Shown piece after piece: positions 36,168-47,941 of a DNA stretch of 64,000 bases; positions within the stretch are counted from its first letter, which is position 1; every line of letters starts with the position of its first letter. The notes beneath the pieces were generated by a model. That model worked only from the letters and a program-made list of their open reading frames with translations, did not search any database and was not told where the DNA came from. The position numbers and the translations under genes were made by a program. Source of the stretch: Planoprotostelium fungivorum (Eukaryota; Evosea; Variosea; Cavosteliida; Cavosteliaceae); the NCBI GenBank assembly GCA_003024175.1, contig MDYQ01000111.1, forward strand, positions 62,001-126,000, written 5' to 3'.

Positions 36168-37651
36168 TTATTTCGTCCATCTGGTCTTGGTCACATCGAA
36201 ACAGATGTTCGCCGTCTTCCTCAATTCATCGATGATGTCCTCCCCCACTGCCACTCCGGGCGTCAGCACACCTCCCTTTGCACACTTCTCTCGATTTCTC
36301 GCCACGTACACCGCGATCTATGCCGATCAGCTCCGATCGTACGATGATGAACATCACCTCAGACAACATGGCAGAGGTATCACCATATCCAGGGTCCTTG
36401 TTACCCCTCACAGTTCCGTAGAACACGGCGGAATTTCCGTCCTTTTTCTTTCCTTTGGCCAACAACTTAACGTCCCAGAATCCGTTGTCGATGGATTCCT
36501 GGGTGGGGCCCTGCAGGCGAGGGAGGACAAACTACATCGTTGTAGAACGATCTTATGGATGAAATCACCTTCTTGACCAACCAACGAGCGGGGGGTAGGG
36601 CTAAGAACAGACAAGTGAAGAGGGTGACGACTGATACCGCTGCGGCTACTGCGAACCACTTTGTTCCGAAAAACTCGGTGTAGGTGAAATCTTCAGAGAA
36701 ATTTGCTTCCTTACCCAGGATGGCTGCGGTCCTCCTCACCGCTCTGTACGTCGATTAGATGAGGATCTACAACGTTGTAGATGACGATCTCACCTCGTAT
36801 TGATGGGAGCCATGATGTAAGGAGCGGTCCACATTTTCGCGGAACGATCCCAGGCGGGAAGGAAACCGTCCTTCGGTCCGGTCTTTCTGCAGTGTGGAGG
36901 ACAGAGGAGGTGAGGCTTCAACAACTCTCCCACTTTTCCTTGTTCGTACTGTCTACATGTCATGCGAGAGCGACAACTCCTTGGACTCACCGCTCCCATG
37001 AGAGACAGAACAGTGCCCGATGCGAGATCACCCTTGCCATCGACGAAGTAGCCTCTCACTTCTTCACACGTGAAGCCCTCCGTCTCACAGTGTCTCGCCA
37101 TCATCTTGGCGCCCACGTCACCTGGAACCGAATCGAGGCCACAGAAGTGGATGACGAGGGTTTTCTTCTCTTCGCACTGTCGGTGGTAGCTGTAGACGGT
37201 TGGAGGTGATGGTGGACGACGGTCTCACCTGTCGATGATCTTCTTGACCCACCATGTCTCGCCGGTGATGTCGCAGTAGTGAGTCGCATTGTGAACGCAA
37301 GATGCGACCAAGTGATCTCCGTAGAGGGCGTATGGGCCGACAGTAGAGATCACAACCTGACACAGATGAATTTCAGGATCTCTTGTAGAGTCTCACGTCG
37401 GTCTGAGATGTGATCTTGTCTAAAGATGCTCGGTCGTCGCTGTCACCATATAGAGGTTGGATCTTGGAAAGAGGTTCGTGAATGGCTGCCAGTTCGGACA
37501 CGACCTTCTGCAGTTTCTGCTTGCTGCGGCCCGCGATGGTCCAGCGTAAATCACTGTGATGTTTCGCCAGATAAAAGGCCACCTGCCTGCCAACCACGCT
37601 GGATGCTCCCCATACGACGATCTGATACTCTCTCTTCTGCTTGTTGCTCAT
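36168..37651 (-). CDS. SCCPDH: Saccharopine dehydrogenase-like oxidoreductase (SCCPDH family)
   Basis: Rossmann-fold oxidoreductase of about 430 residues. It begins MSNKQKREYQIVVWGASSVV followed by GRQVAFYLA (nucleotide-binding G-A-S-x-x-x-G), then WTIAGRSKQKLQKVV, VISTVGPYALYGDHLVASCV, THYCDITGETWWV, FCGLDSVPGDVGAKMM and SGTVLSLMG. A hydrophobic segment WFAVAAAVSVVTLFTCLFLA then a QGPTQE-type element (GPTQESIDNGFWDVKLLAKG) match the C-terminal half of animal SCCPDH, which is membrane- or lipid-droplet-associated. The true activity of this family is unsettled; it is not the lysine-pathway enzyme. The end is NICFDVTKTRWTK. One intron holds the 18-nt palindrome at 36765-36782, another a near copy at 36532-36545. 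Confidence 0.88.
36532..36545. repeat. Intron palindrome, one-base variant
   Basis: CTACATCGTTGTAG within an intron of the SCCPDH-like gene. On the minus strand it reads CTACAACGATGTAG. Confidence 0.75.
36765..36782. repeat. Perfect 18-nt intron palindrome
   Basis: ATCTACAACGTTGTAGAT, the longest perfect copy in the window, inside an intron of the SCCPDH-like gene. Confidence 0.88.
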
Positions 37652-38530
37652 GTGTGACGATGTTATTTTTCGGCCTCACGTGAGACGAGCCCAATCGATT
37701 GAGCCGGTGTTGTTTATGAACGCTTTCTCTGACTTTTCAAAACCACGATCCAACACAGCAACAACCACCGTTGTTTTCATATCAAGTGCCGACATCTGTG
37801 CTCTCATACACCTCAACGAGGTTCTACATCAAGCTCGTCGCGGTCTGCAGACTCCCCCGCGTCAGTCCGAGTCCGAGTCCGATCTTCCCAATCGACCCCT
37901 GAGGCTGGAACATCACATTGTAATTCACGTACGCTCTTTTGGAAACGCGACGTCACACATCCAACCCCGAGCTTCCCACTGACATTATCCTTCCAATAAC
38001 TATCGGAACTCCGAACCCCGTTGTTCTTATCGGCTAACCGATGAATCCTCCGCATGTTAAGACTCTGAGACTCAATCACAGCCTCCAACACGAACCACGA
38101 CAGTGCTATCCTCTTAGTTTTCACCAGCACCTTAAAGAGAATGGATGGCGACCTACTCTTCTTCACTCCTCACGATCACGCAAACGATGATGCACGAACA
38201 ACTTACGCAACGATATAGACAACAAACGACGAGAAGGCAGGGATGACACGACGGACGACTGAACATCGGCGACCGAGTCATGCCAGAATCACCAAAGAGG
38301 ATGGAGGAGCATGACAGGAAGAGAAGTCGAGAGGATACAGTGTCGATCTGTATAAACATGTGTGAATGCCTATCCGTCTAATCTTATCGAACATCACATC
38401 ATCATCCATCCGATCTGACATTCTTACTTACGTTTCCATCATCCAATGTGATGACGGTGCATGTTTGTGACAATGTGCATGATGTGCGACGTCCACACGA
38501 ACCAAAAGAGAAGTAGTAGAAACAGATTTA
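37652..38530. other. Long gene-free stretch between SCCPDH-like and TOG-domain genes
   Basis: About 880 bp. Open frames on either strand are short, have odd composition and show no domain. I see no tRNA or clear repeat. It holds the promoter of the SCCPDH-like gene and the 3' flank of the TOG gene. Confidence 0.45.
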
Positions 38531-41500
38531 TCATTGATGGTACGTGCTCTTGATCTGTGCCAACTTTTCTCTCAAGGACATGGTCTCTCCTCCAGTCGTC
38601 GTGCTCCCCGGCAGAGTCAAGGCGGGGCTGATGTCCATGGCCGAAGTGTTGTAGACGCTGCTGTAAGCCGATCCCGCACTACCGTTACCACTCGTGTGCA
38701 TGTGCGCCTGCACGGCCTTCAACTTGTTCTTCAGATCCTGAATGGTCGTTGTAGACGCCGGCGCTCCACCACCCACCGTGGGTCGAATCGATATCGTTCG
38801 ATCGGCCAGACCCGTGGCATTCGACGATCTACAACGCTCAGTCTGACGTCACGTGACGTCATCACCTGTCGATGTCCCTTGGATTCGGATCTCGATTCTC
38901 CACGCTGGTTCCATCTTGATCTTGCTTCTGCAGCTCCTTCCTGATGAAGGCACGGAATGTCTCGCTCGCCGTGGCCAGACACACTTGAGCCTCTACATCG
39001 ACCGAGGGGTACTGCTGCTTGAACCTTCGAAGCTCTCGGAGACCCTCCTGTGACGTCTCCTTCTGTCCGATCTTCTTGAAGATGTCCATGAGAATGGCCT
39101 TGGGGGCCGTGGTGGAAGGTGCATGGGATGATGAGAATGATGATGTCTGTGATGATGGGGTGGGGCGGGTGGTTTGATCTCCACCGTCGGCTCGTCTGAG
39201 GAGGGCGTGGATGTAAGAGCGGATGGTGGGGGGAGGGTAAGAGGGGACGTCGATCAGGTAGCTGTTGATGCTGGGGGAGGGTCAGAAGTGGCCGGTTGTA
39301 GATGGATGTCCTCACTTGGGTCCCAGCTTCTGAACGAACTCCAATAATATCGTCTTGACGATCTTCAGGGGCATGTCGTACGGTGCGACCCACACGCTCG
39401 GTGGAAATTCCTGGAAACCGTCAATCTACAACGCCGTGACACGTCACACCTCTAAAAATAGATGCAGCTCGTACAGAGCACCCTTGACGTCCATGTCTTC
39501 ACCAGAAGAGATGAGTCGGCTCGTCTTCACGAGGCACTTCATCGTCAGCTCCTTCTGGTTGTCGTTGCTCTTCACTTCCTCCTGCCCAAATGATTGTGAC
39601 CTCTTTCGGATGAGGTTGGCCAGTGTTCTCATGAGAGCAGACAGGGTGCGATCACGGTTCGATGAGCCGATGATGTGGACGATGAGCAAGTTGATGGCCT
39701 TCAGCATGTGAGAGGGATCGTCATAGCCTGTATCCTGAGGTGGTTTGTCCATCGTTCTCAACAGTTCCGTGAAAAGTAACTGGATCTGTGAGATCTCGGT
39801 GAAATTTCACGCTTCACCTGTAAGACATCGGAAGATACGGTTTTCGCGCTCTCTCCCTTCTCAAAGACGTGATGGACTGTACCCAAGAGGGCATTGTGGA
39901 GCCTTCCTGGGAAGGGTCTCGTCTCGTAACACTCTTTCAGCTTGATCGTCAGGGCCTCCACCATGGCGTTGGCCTCCAACAGCATGATGAACTCTCCCTC
40001 TTCTGATCTCAGTCTCTTCGTCGCTTCGATGATCTTGGTGGAGTCGTCTGATCTCAAGTTCATGAGAATGACATCGGAGGACAGTTGACCGATGACGGGC
40101 GGGGCGTAATTACGCGTGGTGGTAGTAGTTCTGGGAGCAGAGTAGGAGGGTAGGGGCTCCACGGGGGTGATGGTGTGCTGGGAGAAGGAGGAGATGGAAG
40201 GGAGGGATGCAGAGGGCAGACTCAGCATCTGCAAAGATGAGCCGTCGTCGACCGTCTACAACGCACCTTTTCATCGAGGCGGAACATGTCCTTGGAGAAG
40301 GTCTTCGGTGGGGGTACCTTCTTCATTTCCTTCTTCGGTTGCTCCGCAACGACAACTGGCTCCGGCCTCTCCTCCACGGGGGGTGATGCGATTTCCTCCT
40401 GTACAACAGGCGGGGGTGCCTGTACAACGGGGGCGGGAACGGGCTGAGCCACGGCGGGGGCGGGGGCGGGAGCGGGGGCGGGGGCCGCCTTCTCTTCCGC
40501 TCGGGGGGCTTGATAAGAGACCGATCGGAGGTTATCCATGATGGGGTTGACGACGAGCTTGCTGGCGGGCTTGAGGTCCACCGTCTGCTTCAATACGTTG
40601 TTGTAGTTGGTCACACCGTACATGATAGCCTGACGCAGAATGTCCTCGGTCGCCTGCTGGATTCAGTTCGGAATTTCGAATTCCGAGCTTTCACCTTTCG
40701 GACTTCGGAATTCTTGTCTTCGAGACAGCCGACGAGTGGCTTGATCATCTGAGGGAAGTCGGAATTCTTCTTCAGGGTGCTGATGTGCTTGCTCATCCAC
40801 TGCAGGAGATCCTTCCTCGCGTTTTGAACTTCGATGACTGGGCAGATGGACTCGATCAATGGAGCGAGGCCGATCTCTCCCACCCACACGTCCAGACACT
40901 GTACAGCAGAGTCCTACGTACGTAAGAGGAGATTTCAGTGAGATGTCGCGGACTCACCCTGACGTTCTTCTTGTTATCCTGGAGGTTGACCAGCACGGTG
41001 GGAATGATGGCCTTGATGTTCTTCTCCACCTGTGGTCCCACGGCATTGGCGATCATACCCAAGATCTCCATGGCGATGACTGCCAAGTTTTTGTTCGAAT
41101 CGGCCACGCGAGATTTGAGGGCAGGGACGAGACCACCCAAGTTGGGCTTCAGCTTGCGATTGGCGCGGTTGATGATGTTGATGATGTCTTCGAGGGAGTT
41201 CTTTCTCGTCTTCCAATCGTTATCGTTGAGGTTCTTCAGTAATTCCGGGGTGATGCTGGCGGAGATATCGACGGGGCCATCTATAACGATCAGACACAGC
41301 GTTGTAGATCAGCACGCACCGGGTATCACGGGCTCGGGTGGAGGCTGAGGCTTAGCCTCTTCCTTCTTGACAGGCTTCTTCGTCTCCTTCGCAGGCGCAG
41401 GCTCTGATTTCTTCGGGGGAGGCTTCTTGTCTGATCCATTACTCGGTGGCGGTTTCTTCTTCCCTCCCGGTGCAGGTTTCCGACCCGGCTGAGGCGTGGA

Positions 41501-43435
41501 CTCTTCATCTCCATCGTCCAAATCAGGTGAAACGACGACGGGGGGAGGTGCGGCAATGGCGGGCATCTCTGGGATGTGCTCCTTGATTTTGGCCATCTTG
41601 ATCTTGTCAATGTTGGCAAAGTAAGGCTGAAGGGATCTCTCTCCCAAGACTCCGGTGAGGGCACCGAAGGCGATCGTCGCGTTCTCTCTGACCTGAGAGG
41701 GTCAGGGATGGGGTTTGGCGGGTTGTAGAGGGTCACCTCGGGTACGGGGTCGTCGAGGCCGTTGAGGAAATACTTTGCGAGGAATTTGAGAGATTTGGTG
41801 ATGGAAGTGCGCTTGGCGGCAGTGTTCGTCTTCTTTAAGCACTTTCCGATCCACAGGAGGACTTCCTGCCTGACCTTCGGTACCTTGTGGTCAGCAGAAG
41901 CCTGCAATTCTACAACGAGTCAGTTCCATCCCGTTGAAACGACAGTCTCCACCTTCGGTGATATCGGGGAAGAGGAAAGCCTCTCCGTACATGTTCTCCA
42001 GGGCTTCGTGAATGGGATCTGTCACAATCTGTTTCTTCTCCTTGAATTTGTCAAACAGTGTGGGCAGCAGACTCTTGGCCTCGTTGGCGTAGGACTTTCT
42101 CAGACCTTTCGCCAGACAGTTGATGGCTGCGGCTGACTTGGACACGACAACTACATTGGCATCGTTCAACAACTGCAAGGTCATCAGTCACCATCTCACG
42201 CATTCCAAACCATCCATCTTCACCTTCTTGAGAACCTTTGAGATGTCGTGATAATCTCCGGGCTTCAGACGGGGAACGTTGGCCAAGTTGATGAGTGCCT
42301 CCAATTGATCCTTTCGAATGGACCATTTTTTGTCCTCAAAGTTGGTGTACCAGTCTTCCTTGATCTTCGACAAGATCTCCGTCTCGTCGGCCATAGAGAA
42401 AGCATCCACCACTTCCTCTTCCTTGGCTGATATAGATTAAGATGTCGTCTTCATGATGATGTGCACCTGCGGCCTGTTGAGCCAACTCGTATTGCTTGGC
42501 TTGTTGCGAGCGAAGCCAGCGAGCAGGAACGGGCTTCGTCTTGTCTAAAGCCTCGAACCTTTTCATGTTTAGACGATGAAGATGGGTGAGACGATGGACG
42601 GGCGATGATGGATGCATCTCACTTGTCTTGCAGCTCCTTGACTTGTGCGGGTCGAAGTTTGTCCATCTGTGCCTTCAGCACGGCCTCACCCACCCAGCGG
42701 TAGATCTCGACGGTAAGATTACCGGCTTCGTCACGGACTGATTTGTCTGCGTTATCAAAGAAGGTGGCGAGATTCGAGAGGATCTGCTTCAGAGGGAGTG
42801 GCTTCACACCAAACTGGCTGATGATCTCCTTCAGTGCCTGGAGAGAGGCGACGCAGATCTTCGGTGTCTTGTGTGTGGCACCCTTGAGAACGGCCGTCTG
42901 AAAGGTATGAGCGATGGCGGAACGAAGATGAGTGGGTTCACCATCACGGGCTCGATGCATTCGATCTCAGTGTAGAGAATGAGTGCCTCTGTTGCTTTTG
43001 CCTTGGCCTGTGGCCTGCCTCCCAGACACTTTTCTACAAGAAGAGGACATACGAGAGCGGCATGCCTATTAAAAAATGAGCGGGAAGCCAAAAAGATGTC
43101 GTTTTAGAGGATAACCGATGTGATGTCCAATTGACTCACTTTGGCGCTTCTTTTGTAGCGCGGTCAATAAACTTGAGGAGAGGTTCCAAACCTTTCTCTT
43201 GTGCTACTGCGTTGTTATCATTCAAAATGGGCTTCCACAGACTTCCTACAAAAAAACGTGAGACAACATTTAAGAAAAGAAGAACCTCACCATACTCTGC
43301 GAAGCGGTGGTCCGTCGGTGATTCGATGGTATTAAATAGTTTGTATAGTTCTTCATATGCAGCGAGACGAACCTTCCATGATTTGTGGACGAGACGGTCG
43401 CTCAAGGGACCAGACACCTCGGTCGGGTCTGTCAT
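38531..43435 (-). CDS. CKAP5: XMAP215/CKAP5/Dis1-family TOG-domain microtubule polymerase
   Basis: Microtubule polymerase of centrosomes and plus ends, in the family of Dictyostelium CP224. The protein is about 1,400-1,450 residues. TOG1 starts MTDPTEVSGPLSDRLVHKSW then KVRLAAYEELYKLF and includes EKGLEPLLKFIDRATKEAPK. TOG2 reads WYTNFEDKKWSIRKDQLEAL and GLRKSYANEAKSLLPTLFDK. TOG3 reads ELLKNLNDNDWKTRKNSLED and NKNLAVIAMEILGMIANAVG. Linkers are basic and Pro/Lys-rich (KKPPPKKSEPAPAKETKKPV) or a Pro-Ala run near 40440-40490. The C-terminal part has DVILMNLRSDDSTKIIEATK and a helical region ending LREKLAQIKSTYHQ. Fewer TOGs than the five of vertebrate CKAP5 are evident. It lies upstream of and on the same strand as the SCCPDH-like gene. 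Confidence 0.9.
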
Positions 43436-43677
43436 GATCTAATCCTGTGTGTTTGGGAGGGTATCTTTTGATGCCTTCCCTCCAAAATGCCCTTTTGAAT
43501 TCTATGAATCTCCCGCCAAAAAATTCCGCGCCGCTCGCAATTGTTGTAGAACGAACGTTGGAAACAGAGGCTCATTTTCTCAGCCTCTGACGTTTTTCAT
43601 CGCCTTCAAGCTAATCTTCATAATGGTCTTGATTGATCACACATCAACTCTATGCAGATGGAGAGTGAGTCTTGCCT

Positions 43678-44279
43678 TCAGACAATACTAGATAGCTTTA
43701 TGTACATTTTGATTTTGTCGTCTAATAATGCAGATACTTTCCGCCTTCGTGCATTGGTAAACCAATTACTGATCTGCTTCAGCGTGAGCCCCGTCTGGTC
43801 AGACATCCTCTGTTTCTCCACTTCACACGGAAAAGGATTATCCTGAATGAGACGATCAGCTGATCGTCGTATAAATCGATGTCACACCAGGTGATCGACC
43901 AGCCATTTGGTCAGCAGTTGCCTCTGCTCACGATTGATCTTATGCTCATTTCTCTTCGGTCGTATATTCCCTTCCAATTCGATATCGACTGTATGCATTC
44001 AGACGATCTAGTGATGATGATGATCTCACCCTCTTTTTTGATGTTCTTTGCATCCATCCAACTTTCCGTCTTGAGTATGGTGCTGTACTTCACACAGTAC
44101 TCGAACGAGCACCCCTCCGCTCGTTTTAATTCCTCGTTGCAGTGCTTCAGAGTTCCAAGGAATCTGATGAAGAAGTCCGTCGTCCCATTGTTATATCCGG
44201 CAGCGTTGAAATTCTGAGCCAACTGTTCGATCCTCTCTGTCGATGTATCTAAGAAGTTGACCGCCTCCTGATCGTCCAT
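43678..44279 (-). CDS. TALE-class homeodomain transcription factor
   Basis: Only about 180 residues. After splicing a 41-nt intron (GTGAGATC...CATACAG) and another ending CATTCAG, the C-terminal part reads RPKRNEHKINREQRQLLTKW, LVDHLDNPFPCEVEKQRMSD, QTGLTLKQISNWFTNARRRK. The three extra residues between helices 1 and 2 (HLDNPFPC region) and the helix-3 motif NWFxNARRR are diagnostic of TALE homeodomains. The N-terminal part (MDDQEAVNFLDTSTERIEQL, FFIRFLGTLKHCNEELKRAE) is helical and I do not assign it to a known MEIS/PBC/KNOX domain. The stop is at 43678 after KMYIKLSSIV. Expected to act in the nucleus as a DNA-binding regulator. Confidence 0.88.
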
Positions 44280-44469
44280 GAGCTGCCGTTTGTGTCCTCC
44301 TTCCTAAAAAACCGACGGATTGATTGAAACACGAAATTTCCCCGACCATCTACAACCGAAAATCATTTCCCCCATTTTAACCAAATCAGCACTTTATTAC
44401 CCATGCATATTGTCTTCCCTTCCACAGTGAGCAATAGGGCAACACAATTCTCCCTCCTTCTCTCTTCCT

Positions 44470-46585
44470 CTACTGCTCCACCTGCGACTGGTGGTTTCTC
44501 AGGACGGTGAGTGCCTCTCCAACCTTCTTGGTGAGGGCCTCCTTGTTCTGCATGAGAGAGATGAGATCCACGGCCTCCATGCTCTCCAGCAGCATTCCGG
44601 TGATCTTTCCCGTGGAATCGTCGTTGATTCCGTTGGCGATGAGAATGAGTGCGATCATTCCAAAGAGGTGCTCTCCCACGCTGTTCCGTTGCTCGTCGGT
44701 GCTCATCTTGGCCACCTGATGATCTCAGCGTTACGTCTGGATGAAAGGTTCGAATGGACTTCACCTCGTCGGCGGTGAGATTGAGAGCGGGCAAGCTCGG
44801 GATGATGGGAAGGATGGAGGACTTGGTGTTGTTGGTGGAGTTTCTGACGTTGTTGTTCAGCTTGTAGCCTCCCCTGCCTCCTCTCTTGTTGTTCTTTCCT
44901 CCACGAGTGGAGACGTTCTGGCCCTGGGTGTACTGCTGAGCTGCAATGACGTCACGATACGTCACGACGATCTACAACGGGTCATCACCGTTTCCTGGGT
45001 ACATGAAACCGGCCTGAGGGAAGTAGACGGGACCTCCTCTCTGTCCCTGGTCGAGTCATTTCTCGGAATCTTCCATCTACAACGCACCTTGTTCTGCTGG
45101 GTTTCGAGGTTCATCTTTCTCTGGTCCTTCTTCTGTGCAAGGGCGACGTAGATAGCCTTTCCGTTGATGACCTTGTTGTTCAACTCGGTGACGGCACGTG
45201 TGGCCTCCTCTGGAGTCGAGTAGCAGACAAATCCGAATCCCTTCGAAGCGTTCGTCTTGTCTTCCAACATGACCTAGAAAAAGTGAGGATGTGAATATAG
45301 AGTGAATGTGAATATAGAGTGAATGTGAATATAGAGTGAATGTGAATATATAGAGTCAAACGATCTTTCACCTTGGCGGAGGTGATGGTTCCGCAGGTGG
45401 CAAACTCTTGTCTCAGTTTCTCGTCATCGACGGACTCGTCCAAGTTCTTGACGTATAGGTTGACACCCTGGTATTTGGATTGTCTCTCCGTCTGGATCTT
45501 GGTGAACATGTCCTTCAGCTCTCGCTCTCTCTCTCCCTTCTTCTGGGCCTTGCCCACGTACAGTCTGACACCTGTCGAGGTCAGGCGTTGTAGATGGATA
45601 AGATATCGATCACCGTCCAAGTCCTTGTCGTTGAGATCATCGACGGCCTTAGAGGCAGCCTCGTGCTCCTCAAAATTCAAAAATCCGAATCCCTACTCCA
45701 TCATCACAATCTACAACGTTGTAGACGGACCCACCTTCGACTCTCCGTTCTCGTCTCTCATGATGACGGCGGAAGTGATGGCTCCGTATTTGCCAAAGAG
45801 TTGGCGGAGCTTGTCCTCATCGTAGCTCTTGTCTAACGGCTTGACATAGATGTTCGTCCACTGGTCTTCTGAAACGTCTCCGTTCCTCTCCTTCTTCGAC
45901 TGGAAGGGGCAGATGCTCCACTCTTTTCCCATGATGTCCTTGCCGTCCAGGGCTTGGACAGCGGCCTGAGCGGCCTCAGGTGCTTCAAAGTGTACGAAAC
46001 CGTGACCCTTGCTGACACCCTTGTCGTCGGTGGAAATCTGATCATCGCGATGAGATGATGACATTGTGATCGATGGATGATGGATGATGAGCAGCCACCT
46101 TGCAGGAGAGGATGTTGCCGAAGGGGGAGAAGTTGTCGTAGAGGACTTTGTTGTCGACTTCCTTGGGGAGGTTTTTCACGAAGAGATTGCCGAGGTTGGA
46201 CTTGCGCAGCTGAGGGTCTCTCTGAGACCACATGATACGCATGGCTCTTCCCTTCAACTCTTTGTAGTTGAGAAGATCGAGCGCTCTCTCGGCTATACCG
46301 AGTCAAAAAGACCGAAAAAAACATGTTTCGGTGATGTCTGATGGGCCTTCTACGTGATGGGAGAATGTGAGAAATGAACGAGGACTCACCATCTTGAACG
46401 TTGTGGAAGTTAACGTAAGCGTATCCGAGGGAACGACGAGTGACAGTGTCTCGACAGACACGAATGGAGGCGATGGCACCCAATTGCTTGAAGACTTCGT
46501 AGAGTTGACTCTCGGTGATGTCAGCGTGGAGATCACCGACGTACAGAGAAGCGGAAGCGAAAGTGGGGGCGGCGGCAGCTTGCAT
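44470..46585 (-). CDS. PABPC1: Cytoplasmic poly(A)-binding protein (four RRMs plus MLLE domain)
   Basis: Binds poly(A) tails and links them to translation initiation and deadenylation. RRM1 starts [20 protein letters not shown] with [11 protein letters not shown] as RNP1. RRM2 has [20 protein letters not shown] and [12 protein letters not shown]3 has [23 protein letters not shown]4 has [20 protein letters not shown] and KGFGFVCY. A short RGG-like linker ([20 protein letters not shown]) leads to the MLLE (PABC) peptide-binding domain, with [10 protein letters not shown] and [20 protein letters not shown]. The linker is shorter than in animals. Introns contain a 17-bp minisatellite (45291-45358) and the perfect palindrome at 45710-45725. 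The start at 46585 ([18 protein letters not shown]) is unambiguous. Confidence 0.95.
45291..45358. repeat. 17-bp minisatellite in a PABP intron, four units
   Basis: Unit GTGAATATAGAGTGAAT repeated about four times, the last unit slightly changed. It makes this intron unusually long for the window. On the minus strand it lies between the RRM4 exons (TITSAK and [10 protein letters not shown]). Confidence 0.9.
45710..45725. repeat. Perfect 16-nt intron palindrome
   Basis: TCTACAACGTTGTAGA inside the PABP intron between RRM3 (DENGESK) and [11 protein letters not shown]. Confidence 0.85.
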
Positions 46586-47424
46586 GATTAGAGGTTGAAA
46601 GGAGGGGAATTGGCTGACTGGTTCGTCGAGGATCGTGTCTTGTCTTTTTTTGGTTTTTTAGGTTGATTGAGATCGTCCAATGCTAGATGGGAATGTCAGT
46701 GTCGACTCAACTCGATTTGATGGATTCAACCCATCGTTCATCCACACTATATATCGTCTCTCTTGTGAAGATGGATCCATCTGTGATATGAAACATGATC
46801 GATCGACAGAAAAAAAGGAGAACTCACCAAGCAAGCTTGGATTGGTCTCTCTTCCAATTGGCCGAACAGACGGCTCTTCTCTTCGAGGAAAGGAAAGAGA
46901 TGATGGCTCTGCCGGATAAAGGTGACCTATCACGTTCCTTACCGTGGACCTGAAAAAGTTGCGAATGAACTTTCCTTGAACTTTTGTTTGGAAACACAAG
47001 CCCTTCTGCCTGATAGAAGATGAGCAGCAGTGATGCTCGTGGTGGTGTGGTGGTCTGTGTTGTGCGTTCCTTGTCTCAGTCCAGAAAATTCGGCTGAAAT
47101 ACTCCACAATTCTCCGAGGCCGAGCGATCATGACTTCGTCCGAGAACATCGCAGGAAGAGAGCTCTCAACATTCAGAAGATAGAGTTTGAACAGATCAAG
47201 GAATGTCTTTACACGCTTCAATATGAAGCCATCTGACGGGTAAACTGTCTACGTTCAACTTTGCATCTGTTTTGAGCAGAGCAGGCAATTGGAGGGCCTG
47301 ACGTCTGCCTACTGATCAGAACATGATCAAACAAAAAAGCTTTGAATAGCTTGAACAATAAATAGACGCGAAATGGTAAATAAAATGTGGGACTACAAAT
47401 TTTCGAGCCAATCGCGCGACCGAC
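46586..47424. other. Divergent promoter region of PABP and PEN-2
   Basis: About 840 bp, one of the longest gaps. A minus-strand open frame at 46658-47221 (about 187 codons) lacks recognisable domains and has Ser/Arg/His-rich composition; it may be chance or 5' leader. No RNA gene seen. Confidence 0.4.
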
Positions 47425-47784
47425 ATGGACCCAGCAGATGACGAGCACCTCTCACCTGATAAGCAGATAGACATCGCAAAGAAGATGTATATTGGTGGGT
47501 TCTTCTTCCTACCTTGGCTATGGCTAGTCAACTTTTTGTTCTATAAGGAATACATGAACAAGCCCAACACTCCCCCAATCGTAAAGACTTGTGAGTATAT
47601 TTTTAATGATCGATTGTGATTCGTGAATCCTCCTGAATCGGCTGCAGATGTCTATCGCTCGCTGGCTGGATTCGGTATTTGGACAGTCGTATTTTTCATC
47701 TGGTTATCTGTGTATCTGGTCAATCACAATTCTTGGGGTGCAGGTGGTGACAAGATCGCAGTCAACATACCCAAGGGTGTATAA
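47425..47784 (+). CDS. PSENEN: PEN-2, gamma-secretase subunit
   Basis: Small membrane subunit of gamma-secretase, needed for presenilin endoproteolysis and intramembrane cleavage. The spliced protein is about 100 residues, as in other eukaryotes. Exon 1: MDPADDEHLSPDKQIDIAKK, then MYIGGFFFLPWLWLVNFLFY (family motif FLPWLWxVNxFYF). Exon 2: YRSLAGFGIWTVVFFIWLSV then YLVNHNSWGAGGDKIAVNIP, giving the second hydrophobic segment and the conserved C-terminal D-x-x-x-x-x-x-P region. The intron runs from GTGAGTATATT to GGCTGCAG and splits the Tyr codon after VKT. Confidence 0.95.
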
Positions 47785-47941
47785 AACGAACACATGTATC
47801 ATACCACCATCGTACATTCATCAACCATGACCCATCCTTCACAAGGACAGGAGTGATAGATTTATACATTTCCTCGATGAAGAGTTTCTCTTCTCACAAT
47901 TAACGCTGATGACGTGCATCCTCTGCACAGCGCTCATGTGC

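Noticed and set aside
37641-38166. Open frames on both strands in the gap between SCCPDH-like and TOG genes
   Set aside because: Short, no recognisable motifs, and the frames on opposite strands overlap each other. Nothing favours either.
44491-45836. Plus-strand open frames across the PABP gene
   Set aside because: Antisense to RRM and MLLE exons whose minus-strand reading is unambiguous.
46658-47221. Minus-strand open frame of about 187 codons between PABP and PEN-2
   Set aside because: No domain, odd Ser/Arg/His-rich composition and no splice-consistent extension. It lies in the divergent promoter region; chance or 5' leader is more likely.
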